A stretch of 8,804 nucleotides of DNA from Candidatus Fermentibacterota bacterium (GTDB lineage: Bacteria; Fermentibacterota; Fermentibacteria; Fermentibacterales; Fermentibacteraceae), in assembly GCA_022703195.1 (NCBI GenBank), contig JAKLEF010000071.1, positions 1 through 8,804 on the forward strand. Direction: 5' to 3'. Below, piece by piece: positions 1 to 4,877 of the stretch. The notes below the pieces were generated by a model, which saw only the letters and a program-made list of their open reading frames with translations, did not search any database and was not told where the DNA came from. The position numbers were made by a program, and so were the translations under genes. Positions within the stretch are counted from its first letter, which is position 1; every line of letters begins with the position of its first letter.

Positions 1-1061
1 AGCGGTACCGCCCGTATCCTGGGACGGCCGCCCTCGGCTTCGAGGAAGATGCTGTTCTCGTCGATCGATGCCGCGAGAAGCGAATCGCACGTCGCGGCTA
101 TCTTGCGGCATGCCGCGGAGGGTCCGGCGAGGCCCTCCGCCCCTGCCATGGATGCCCCGAGGGACGAGGCCTCCGACGACACGGCCTCCAGATCCTCCCT
201 GTGCTCTTCCGGGATCCAGTGCGCAGTCTCGGCCGTCCTGCCCAGGAGCCCCTCTATCAGGGCCGTGACGATCCGGGCGGAGGAGAGCCGGGCGGCCTTC
301 TCCGTCAGCGGTGAATCGCTCCAGGCGATGCCGTCGATGACCGGCATCATCATGCCGGCCGACAGGGTGAGGCCCATGCATTCCGCAGCGGCGTCCTCGA
401 GCCTGTGGGCCTCGTCCACGACCAGCACGTCGGAGTCGGGCAGGATGTCCTCTCCCTGGGAGGCGGATACGAGCAGATGGTGGTTGACGACGAGGATGTC
501 GGCCCTGCGGGCCTCTGCCCTGGCCTTCATCAGGAAGCAGCCGGCCCTCGCCGGGCAGGAGGGCCCGAGGCAGTCGAGGGAATCCGACCTCACCCTCGAC
601 AGCGCGGCGGGGTCCGGTTCGCCCGGCAGTTCGGAGAAATCCCCCGACAGGGTCTCCTCGGGCCATTCCCCGAGGTCGGCCGGGATCTCGGAGGGCGGCA
701 TCGACCTCCACTTCCTGAGGCAGAGATAGTTCCCCCTCCCCTTGAGGAGCGCGGTCCCGGCAGGGATCGAGAGCAGCCCCGCCACGTCGGGGATGTCCCT
801 CAGGAAGAGCTGGTCCTGGAGCGTCAGGGTGGCGGTGGAGATCGTCGTGCGCCTGCCCGAGAGCATGGAGGGCACCAGATAGGCCAGGCTCTTGCCCACC
901 CCCGTGCCCGCCTCCAGGATGTACCGGCCCCCGTCCTCGATGGATCTGGAAACCATCAGGGCCATAGCGGTCTGCCTCGGCCTCCGGCCGAACCTCCCGG
1001 CCGACCCGCCCTCGAGGCCGTGGTCGAAGAAGCCTGCCACGGCCTCCTCAAGACCTTCCAT
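1..1061 (-). CDS. dinG: DinG-family ATP-dependent DNA helicase, 3' end beyond the window
   Basis: This encodes an XPD/DinG-type superfamily 2 DNA helicase, which unwinds DNA 5' to 3' in repair and in clearing R-loops or D-loops. About 353 codons are visible and the C-terminal part runs off the left edge. Walker A is GTGVGKS at residues 52-58, preceded by the usual ILEA. The Walker B box is VVDEAH with DEAH at 216-219. Four cysteines at about 114, 164, 169 and 175 lie between these boxes, as in the iron-sulphur domain of the family, followed by ADILVVNHHLL at 187-197. The ATG lies inside the end of recJ (14-nt overlap) and is preceded by AGGAGG four bases upstream, which decides the start and implies translational coupling. 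No nuclease domain is visible before Walker A, so this is the short DinG form. The family call is firm; the exact subgroup is not. Confidence 0.93.
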   Translation of the reverse strand, partial: MEGLEEAVAGFFDHGLEGGSAGRFGRRPRQTAMALMVSRSIEDGGRYILEAGTGVGKSLAYLVPSMLSGRRTTISTATLTLQDQLFLRDIPDVAGLLSIPAGTALLKGRGNYLCLRKWRSMPPSEIPADLGEWPEETLSGDFSELPGEPDPAALSRVRSDSLDCLGPSCPARAGCFLMKARAEARRADILVVNHHLLVSASQGEDILPDSDVLVVDEAHRLEDAAAECMGLTLSAGMMMPVIDGIAWSDSPLTEKAARLSSARIVTALIEGLLGRTAETAHWIPEEHREDLEAVSSEASSLGASMAGAEGLAGPSAACRKIAATCDSLLAASIDENSIFLEAEGGRPRIRAVP

Positions 1062-2754
1062 CTGACCTCCTGGAGGGCCTGACGTCCTGGAGATGGAGCC
1101 TGAGCTCCCTCCGGCCCCTGAACTCGTCGATCCTCAGGCAGTATGCGAGATCGAGCGAACCCTGCGCGGGGCGCTCGAGCCCTCCCATCCCGAATCCTAT
1201 CGCCCTGAGCTTCCTGCCTCCGATCGAGAACGAGCAGCTCAGGTGCCTGCCGCCCCCGACCCTGCTCCACTCGACGGGCCTGGCGTCGCCCGTGATCCAG
1301 ACCGGCTCCTCGTTGCCCTCGCCGAAAGGCTCCATCCTGGAGAGCTCCCTGGCCAGATCCATGGTCAGGTCATCCTCCGACAGCCTCCCGTCCAGCAGCA
1401 CCGCTCCGGCATCCGGGCCCTCCGGCAGCCTCGCACCGACCTCGGCGTTGAACCTGGCCCGCAGCTCCTCGAGGTCGGATGCCCTGAATTCGAGCCCTGC
1501 GGCTCCGGCATGGCCGCCGAAGTTCCCGATCATGCCGCTCATGGAGGAGAGGATCTCGAAGAGGTTGATCCCGGGAACGCCCCTGGCGGAACCCCTCGCG
1601 CCTCCGTCCCTGTCCACCGCGCAGAGGACGACCGGCCTGCCCTCCTCCGATGCAAGCCTGGAGGCGGCTATCCCTATCACGCCCTTGTGCCAATCCGGCG
1701 AAGCGAGGAAGAGAGCCGGATCGCCCTCGAAACCGGCCGAGAGCCTGGCGGCCTCCTCCGTCACCTTCCGGTCGAGGATCCGCCTGGCGTCGTTCGTCCT
1801 CTCCATCTCGTCAGCGGCTTCGACCGCTTCGTCGAACGAATCGGCGAGGAGGAGTTCGAGCACGGGGGCGGCAGAGGCGATGCGCCCGCAGGAATTCAGC
1901 CTGGGGCCTATCCGGAACGAGACATCGGTCCCGGTAGTGCCCTCCAGATCGAAGCCCGCCCTGGCGGCCAGCGCGGAGATGCCAGGCACGGCTCCATTCC
2001 TGAGCATCTCTAGACCGAGTCTCGCGATGATCCTGTTGTCCCCAGAGAGCGGGACGATGTCGCAGATCGTTCCTATGCACGCCAGTGCGATGGATCTCCC
2101 GGGCATCCCGGGAGTCCCTGTCATCTCCGAGAGAGCCCTCCCGAGCAGGAAGGCGGTGCCCGAACCAGAGAGTGACGCCCATGGGCAGGGATCTCCGGTA
2201 CGGCTCATGCGGGGGTCGACTATCGCCGAAGCCTTCGGGAGTTCGGGGCCGGGTTCGTGGTGGTCGGTGACCACCGTCCTGATGCCGGCCGATTCGAGGG
2301 CCGCGACCTCGGCGCAGGCGTTGATGCCGCAGTCGACCGTGACCAGCGTCCCGGCCCCGGTCTCCGATGCGATCTCGACCGCCCTGCCGCCCAGTCCGTA
2401 CCCGTCCTCCATCCTGTCGGGGATGTGTATGGAAGGTACAGCACCGGCCGCCTCGAGCGCCCCGTTCATCACGGCGGAGGCCGTCAGCCCGTCGGCGTCG
2501 AAGTCGCCCCAGATCAGCACCCGGCTTCCCCTGGAGGCGGCCTCGGCCAGGATCGCGGCTGCATCGCGCATGCCCGGGATGGAGTCCCAGTCCGAGAGGT
2601 CGTCGATCGAGGGTGAGAGGAAGCGCCCGAAGCCGGCGGGATCGTGCCCGCGTCGAGCCAGGACCAGGGCCATGGGCAGAGGCAGGCCGTGGTCCAGGGC
2701 TGAACCCGGATCAGGATTCGGACGCTCTGGATTCCGTGCGGTCCACCTCTTCAT
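1048..2754 (-). CDS. recJ: Single-stranded-DNA-specific 5'-3' exonuclease RecJ
   Basis: RecJ degrades single-stranded DNA from the 5' end in recombination and repair, using a DHH phosphoesterase core with divalent metal. The 568 residues match the usual length of about 560-580. Motifs in order: GDFDADG at 83-89 (motif I), VTVDCGI around 138-144, DHH at 164-166 (motif III), CDIVPL around 231-236, PRLNSCGR around 284-291, then the DHHA1 nucleic-acid-binding part with KGVIGIAASRL around 357-367 and GGHAGAAGLEF around 413-423. All expected metal-binding aspartates and histidines appear present. The N-terminal KRW is typical of RecJ, supporting the ATG at 2754, although no good ribosome-binding site precedes it. 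The start is 21 nt after the 3' end of rnpB, and the stop overlaps dinG by 14 nt, so co-transcription with both is likely. Confidence 0.95.
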   Translation of the reverse strand: MKRWTARNPERPNPDPGSALDHGLPLPMALVLARRGHDPAGFGRFLSPSIDDLSDWDSIPGMRDAAAILAEAASRGSRVLIWGDFDADGLTASAVMNGALEAAGAVPSIHIPDRMEDGYGLGGRAVEIASETGAGTLVTVDCGINACAEVAALESAGIRTVVTDHHEPGPELPKASAIVDPRMSRTGDPCPWASLSGSGTAFLLGRALSEMTGTPGMPGRSIALACIGTICDIVPLSGDNRIIARLGLEMLRNGAVPGISALAARAGFDLEGTTGTDVSFRIGPRLNSCGRIASAAPVLELLLADSFDEAVEAADEMERTNDARRILDRKVTEEAARLSAGFEGDPALFLASPDWHKGVIGIAASRLASEEGRPVVLCAVDRDGGARGSARGVPGINLFEILSSMSGMIGNFGGHAGAAGLEFRASDLEELRARFNAEVGARLPEGPDAGAVLLDGRLSEDDLTMDLARELSRMEPFGEGNEEPVWITGDARPVEWSRVGGGRHLSCSFSIGGRKLRAIGFGMGGLERPAQGSLDLAYCLRIDEFRGRRELRLHLQDVRPSRRSDGRS

Positions 2755-2775
2755 GGGTCCGCTTGCTCGGGAAGG

Positions 2776-3131
2776 GGCAGGGTCGGGCTGTAAGCCGGGT
2801 TCTGTGCCATGAGGCGGCAGCCATCCATCTGGGACTCCGGTCTCCCGGAGCCTCTAGCGGCCTACCCGGAGGTCGAGGGAGCGGGCAGCTCCCTGTCCCG
2901 CAGGACTCCCTCCCTATTGGGCCTTGCACCGGGCGAGGCTTGCCTTGCGAACCGGGTTGCCCCGGTCCCGGTGGGCTCTTACCCCACCTTTTCACCCTTG
3001 CCGCCGGGCGGCGGTTTCGTTTCTGTGGCGCTTTCTTTCCGTTGCCGGAACCGGGTGCTACCCGGCGCCCTGCCCTACGGTGCCCGGACTTTCCTCCCCA
3101 CCGAGGGGGCGGCTGCCCGCCCGGCCCTGCC
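2776..3131 (-). ncRNA. rnpB: RNase P RNA, bacterial type A
   Basis: This is the catalytic RNA of RNase P, which trims the 5' leader of precursor tRNAs. Read on the minus strand it shows the universal elements: GAGGAAAGTCCGGGC near the 5' end (P4 5' strand), GGTAAGAGCCCACC in the middle, GGTGCAAGGCC and CCAATAGGGAGG, GGGTAGGCCGCTAGAGGC, and ACAGAACCCGGCTTACAG near the 3' end (P4 3' strand). The ends were set by the P1 helix: 3119-3131 pairs with 2776-2788 over 13 positions with a single C-A mismatch. The length of about 356 nt fits type A. The gene starts 6 nt after the stop of the zinc-ribbon gene and ends 21 nt before recJ. No separate promoter or T-run terminator is evident, so it may be processed from a longer transcript or use a promoter inside the upstream coding region. 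Confidence 0.96.
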
Positions 3132-3137
3132 TTTGCC

Positions 3138-3866
3138 CTAAACTCCCTCGGCGGGCCCCCGGTTCCCGTCGAGATCGACTACGTACCTACCGCAGATCGG
3201 ACAGGAATACGAGACACCCTGGCCGATCTCGACCGCATTCTGAGGAGGGACATTGGTGTGGCAGCCGCCGCACGCCCCTCTGACAAGGCCGACGACGGCG
3301 CTCGACCTGCCCGACATCCTGAGCTGCTCGTACTTCCTCAGGAGTCTCACCGACACCTCTGCCGCGCGGGCCGTCCTGTCCCCTTCGAGCCTGGAGATCT
3401 CCTCCCGAAGCGATTTCTCGCGCTCCGCCAGGAGTTCCTTCTTCTTCGAGGCCCGTTCGGAGTATCTGTCGAGCTTCTTCCTAGCGTCCTCGATGGAGCC
3501 GCGGGTGCCGTCCTCCTCGTACATGAGTTCGAGCGTGCGGCTGTCGATGTCGTCGATTCTCTTCTCCACATATGCGATCTGTTCGAGCATCGCCTTGTAC
3601 TCGGCATTCGTCCTGAGCGAAAGGAGCTTCGTCCTGTATTCGGCGAGCTTCTGGCGAGCCTCTGTCTTCTCGCTCTCGCATTTCTTCTGGGCCGACGCCA
3701 GGTCGGCGAGCCTGCTCTCCACGCCTGCGAAATCGTTTCTTGCGGCAGCCAGTTCGGCCTCGACGATGGACAGTTCGCCCGGGATGCCGGCGAGTTCCGC
3801 CCTCTCCCTGTCGAGCAACAGGTCCACTTCCTGCAGCATAAGGAGACCCGAGAGTGAGCCTTCCAA
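3138..3866 (-). CDS. Coiled-coil protein with C-terminal C4-type zinc ribbon (COG1579 family)
   Basis: The 242-residue protein is a long helical coiled coil (about residues 15-175, rich in E, R, K and L) followed by a zinc ribbon with four cysteines, ACGGCHTN and SCPICGRY, at about 199, 202, 222 and 225. The conserved family stretch LRTNAEYKAMLEQI lies near residues 84-97. The family (zf-RING_7) includes Helicobacter HP0958/FlgZ, which binds RNA and the RpoN sigma factor; a nucleic-acid-binding role is plausible here but not shown. I chose a TTG start at 3866 because GGAGG lies six bases upstream and the resulting N-terminus fits the family. An upstream ATG at 3911 falls inside the terminator-like hairpin at 3893-3916 and would add 15 untypical residues; the downstream ATG at 3839 lacks a ribosome-binding site. 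It lies between the tRNA pair and rnpB on the same strand. Confidence 0.85.
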   Translation of the reverse strand: MEGSLSGLLMLQEVDLLLDRERAELAGIPGELSIVEAELAAARNDFAGVESRLADLASAQKKCESEKTEARQKLAEYRTKLLSLRTNAEYKAMLEQIAYVEKRIDDIDSRTLELMYEEDGTRGSIEDARKKLDRYSERASKKKELLAEREKSLREEISRLEGDRTARAAEVSVRLLRKYEQLRMSGRSSAVVGLVRGACGGCHTNVPPQNAVEIGQGVSYSCPICGRYVVDLDGNRGPAEGV

Positions 3867-3888
3867 AGTCAGCCTCCGGGGGGATGCG

Positions 3889-3916
3889 AAAAGGGGTGTG
3901 CCCGGAGGCACACCCC
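3889..3916 (-). terminator. Rho-independent terminator after the tRNA pair
   Basis: A perfect 9-bp stem (arm GGGGTGTGC at 3893-3901 pairing with 3908-3916, six-base loop) is followed on the minus strand by TTTT (3892-3889) and then CGC. It is oriented to end transcription of the two minus-strand tRNA genes. It sits only 23 nt before the proposed TTG start of the zinc-ribbon gene, so that gene must rely on read-through or on a promoter overlapping this spot. The T-run is short, so termination may be partial. Confidence 0.65.
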
Positions 3917-3976
3917 GCCGTTCGTCCCGGCATGTCGTTCCGGGGTCACTCGGAGCCCGGACATGGCGGGAAAGAG

Positions 3977-4053
3977 TGGTGGGCGGGACAGGAGTCGAAC
4001 CTGCGACCCCAAACGTGTGAAGCTTGTGCTCTAGCCAACTGAGCTACCCGCCC
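3977..4053 (-). tRNA. tRNA-Val, anticodon CAC
   Basis: A full cloverleaf can be drawn: acceptor GGGCGGG with CCCGCCC, D arm GCTC/GAGC, anticodon stem CAAGC/GTTTG (one G-T pair), loop TTCACAC with anticodon CAC, five-base variable loop, T arm with TTCGACT. Discriminator A and an encoded CCA follow (3980-3977). It reads valine codon GUG. It lies 12 nt downstream of the CAU tRNA and probably shares its transcript. Confidence 0.95.
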
Positions 4054-4065
4054 TTCGAGATGATC

Positions 4066-4142
4066 TGGTGGGCCCACCTGGACTCGAACCAGGGACCGAC
4101 CGGTTATGAGCCGGTGGCTCTAGCCAACTGAGCTATGGGCCC
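4066..4142 (-). tRNA. tRNA with anticodon CAU (elongator Met, or Ile2 with lysidine)
   Basis: The cloverleaf is complete: acceptor GGGCCCA with TGGGCCC, D arm GCTC/GAGC, anticodon stem ACCGG/CCGGT, loop CTCATAA with anticodon CAT, T loop TTCGAGT, discriminator A and encoded CCA. The fully paired first acceptor base and absence of three G-C pairs flanking the anticodon loop argue against an initiator tRNA. Elongator Met and lysidine-modified Ile2 tRNAs share this anticodon, and I cannot separate them by eye. Confidence 0.93.
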
Positions 4143-4154
4143 CTGGCCGGGGCG

Positions 4155-4184
4155 AAACTACACGGAACCGGTCCCCGGTGTCAA
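4155..4184 (-). promoter_or_regulatory. Sigma-70-like promoter for the CAU/Val tRNA pair
   Basis: On the minus strand a perfect -35 box TTGACA (4184-4179) is followed after 18 bases by TAGTTT (4160-4155), a modest -10 match (T, A and final T conserved). Transcription would start around 4148, a few bases before the tRNA 5' end at 4142. The position directly upstream of a tRNA gene makes it credible. Confidence 0.6.
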
Positions 4185-4194
4185 GAAATGCGTG

Positions 4195-4223
4195 TTGACC
4201 GCTTCCCGCGCCGCTCCTACATT
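4195..4223 (+). promoter_or_regulatory. Sigma-70-like promoter for tRNA-Leu
   Basis: TTGACC (4195-4200, five of six matches to the -35 consensus) and TACATT (4218-4223, four of six to the -10) are separated by 17 bases. The expected start is near 4230, giving a leader of about 15 nt before the tRNA. Its -35 box is only 10 nt from the -35 box of the divergent tRNA promoter, so the two sites may compete for polymerase. Confidence 0.6.
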
Positions 4224-4244
4224 CCCGGCACACGACGGATCGGT

Positions 4245-4330
4245 GCCGGAGTGGCGGAACGGCAGACGCGGTGGACTCAAAATCCACTGTCCGCGAGGGC
4301 GTGAGGGTTCGATCCCCTCCTCCGGCACCA
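4245..4330 (+). tRNA. tRNA-Leu, anticodon CAA
   Basis: A class II tRNA with a long variable arm. Acceptor GCCGGAG pairs with CTCCGGC, anticodon stem GTGGA/TCCAC encloses CTCAAAA with anticodon CAA, and the variable arm contains TGTCCGCGAGGGCGT. The T arm is GAGGG-TTCGATC-CCCTC, followed by discriminator A and encoded CCA. It reads leucine codon UUG. Only 3 nt separate its CCA end from a perfect 12-bp inverted repeat. Confidence 0.96.
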
Positions 4331-4333
4331 CGC

Positions 4334-4360
4334 GCTCACTCCGGCTGAGCCGGAGTGAGC
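4334..4360. repeat. 12-bp perfect inverted repeat, copy 1
   Basis: The left arm GCTCACTCCGGC (4334-4345) pairs perfectly with 4349-4360 around a TGA loop. It follows the tRNA-Leu CCA end by 3 nt and the 77-bp core by its right side. It is the structural counterpart of the hairpins at 4603-4630 and 4851-4877. Confidence 0.9.
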
Positions 4361-4361
4361 T

Positions 4362-4438
4362 GGCCTGGCAGCTGCCCGCCATCGCGGGCTCATCCCGCAG
4401 GGCGGGCAGCGAGAAGGCCCGGAGCGTACTTCCTCAGA
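4362..4438. repeat. 77-bp core direct repeat, copy 1
   Basis: This copy matches 4631-4707 at 76 of 77 positions; the difference is G4374 against T4643. It folds on itself: GGCCT (4362-4366) with AGGCC (4415-4419), a 10-bp stem GCTGCCCGCC (4371-4380) with 4401-4410, and an inner 5-bp stem 4384-4388 with 4394-4398 around a CTCAT loop. The last 19 bases, including GGAGCGTACTTCC, stay unpaired. Confidence 0.9.
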
Positions 4439-4512
4439 CGCCCGAAGGGCTACTAACACTCTTCCAAGCCTGTGCTTATGCACTCAGTCAAATGGCGAAC
4501 TGAAAGTCTCTG

Positions 4513-4533
4513 CCGGTTCCTCCATGGAACCGG
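4513..4533. repeat. 8-bp perfect inverted repeat
   Basis: CCGGTTCC (4513-4520) pairs with 4526-4533 around TCCAT. The preceding GTCTCTGC resembles the flank of the 7-bp hairpins, and ATGGCG occurs 14 nt before GTCTCT, as it does again (15 nt) before the hairpin at 4574. It may be a diverged member of that hairpin class. Confidence 0.65.
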
Positions 4534-4573
4534 TAATAAACCTACGTCATGGCGGGAGTGATGGTCTCTCGCA

Positions 4574-4590
4574 TGTTTGCTCCGCAAACA
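4574..4590. repeat. 7-bp variable hairpin with constant flanks, copy A
   Basis: TGTTTGC (4574-4580) pairs with GCAAACA (4584-4590) around TCC. CTCTCGCA precedes it and TGCTG follows. In this copy the stem can extend three more base pairs into the flanks (4571-4593). The same flanks surround a different stem at 4819-4835. Confidence 0.85.
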
Positions 4591-4602
4591 TGCTGGCGAC
4601 GC

Positions 4603-4630
4603 CTTCATTTCCGCGTCAGCGGAAATGAAG
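4603..4630. repeat. 12-bp perfect inverted repeat, copy 2
   Basis: CTTCATTTCCGC (4603-4614) pairs perfectly with 4619-4630 around a GTCA loop. The second 77-bp core begins at the next base. Compared with copies 1 and 3, the stem differs at arm positions 1, 2, 6, 8 and 10, each matched by a compensating change on the other arm. Confidence 0.9.
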
Positions 4631-4707
4631 GGCCTGGCAGCTTCCCGCCATCGCGGGCTCATCCCGCAGGGCGGGCAGCGAGAAGGCCCGGAGCGTACTT
4701 CCTCAGA
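4631..4707. repeat. 77-bp core direct repeat, copy 2
   Basis: This copy is identical to 4362-4438 except for T4643, which creates one mismatch in the 10-bp stem. After the core, the similarity to copy 1 continues in degraded form (CCGAAG, then TACTA) to about 4735. Confidence 0.9.
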
Positions 4708-4747
4708 AACAGCCGAAGTCTTCTACTACTATCTCGAGCAGATGATG

Positions 4748-4772
4748 CTGCGGCAGTGCAGTGATGCCGCAG
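4748..4772. repeat. 8-bp perfect inverted repeat
   Basis: CTGCGGCA (4748-4755) pairs with TGCCGCAG (4765-4772) around a nine-base loop. It lies in the poorly conserved part of the array, 8 nt before the next hairpin. Confidence 0.7.
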
Positions 4773-4780
4773 ACGAAGAC

Positions 4781-4804
4781 CCGGATCCGCGGAGGCGGAT
4801 CCGG
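4781..4804. repeat. 10-bp perfect inverted repeat
   Basis: CCGGATCCGC (4781-4790) pairs with 4795-4804 around GGAG. It has no obvious counterpart in unit 1 at the sequence level, though the 4513-4533 hairpin holds a similar place before the CTCTCGCA flank. Confidence 0.8.
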
Positions 4805-4818
4805 CACGCCCTCTCGCA

Positions 4819-4835
4819 GGTTCCCTGCGGGAACC
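4819..4835. repeat. 7-bp variable hairpin with constant flanks, copy B
   Basis: GGTTCCC (4819-4825) pairs with GGGAACC (4829-4835) around TGC. It is preceded by CTCTCGCA (4811-4818) and followed by ATGCTG. The stem differs from the copy at 4574-4590 at three paired positions, each compensated. Confidence 0.85.
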
Positions 4836-4850
4836 ATGCTGCGGGCTACC

Positions 4851-4877
4851 CCTCAATTCTGCTGAGCAGAATTGAGG
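4851..4877. repeat. 12-bp perfect inverted repeat, copy 3, overlapping the end of the PAS/receiver gene
   Basis: CCTCAATTCTGC (4851-4862) pairs perfectly with 4866-4877 around TGA, the same loop as copy 1. The gene's stop codon (4853-4855) lies in the left arm and its last seven sense codons lie in the loop and right arm, so the hairpin is partly coding. It may serve as the transcript's 3' structure; no T-run follows on the minus strand. Confidence 0.9.

Larger units (their letters stand above)
4331..4877. repeat. Degenerate tandem array of hairpins and direct repeats in a convergent intergenic region
   Basis: This stretch lies between tRNA-Leu (plus) and the PAS/receiver gene (minus) and holds no gene I can support. 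It contains at least eight inverted repeats with small loops, and two copies of a 77-bp sequence 269 bp apart. Units align as: 7-bp hairpin flanked by CTCTCGCA and TGCTG, short spacer, 12-bp hairpin, 77-bp core, then degenerate sequence with CCGAAG and TACTA. Unit 1 lacks the first hairpin because tRNA-Leu abuts it. Unit 2 is complete (about 4566-4707). Unit 3 has both hairpins but runs into the coding end of the neighbouring gene. No T-run terminator is seen on either strand. The family is not one I recognise. Confidence 0.85.

Noticed and set aside
1292..2812. A long plus-strand open frame of 506 codons opposite recJ
   Set aside because: It mirrors recJ codons on the other strand, runs into rnpB, has low-complexity Ser/Ala/Pro composition and no recognisable domain, while the minus frame carries all RecJ motifs.
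2367..3857. A 496-codon plus-strand open frame over recJ, rnpB and the zinc-ribbon gene
   Set aside because: It spans a structured RNA gene and two minus-strand genes; no domain and no ribosome-binding site.
3977..4053. tRNA-His (anticodon GTG)
   Set aside because: GTG is what the plus strand shows; the cloverleaf is on the minus strand, where the loop reads CAC (valine).
4334..4360. Intrinsic terminator of tRNA-Leu
   Set aside because: The stem is perfect but neither strand has a T-run after it; it fits better as a member of the repeat family, although termination without a T-run remains possible.
4362..4438. SRP RNA, 6S RNA or tmRNA
   Set aside because: The GGAAGGAAGCAGCC-type SRP loop, a 6S-like central bubble over about 180 nt, and a tmRNA alanine-tRNA end are all missing.
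4362..4707. CRISPR array
   Set aside because: Only two repeats, 77 bp long and 269 bp apart, with internal palindromes and no cas genes; spacing and repeat size do not fit.
4334..4877. Integron attC sites or gene cassettes
   Set aside because: No paired RYYYAAC/GTTRRRY core sites, no integrase and no cassette ORF.
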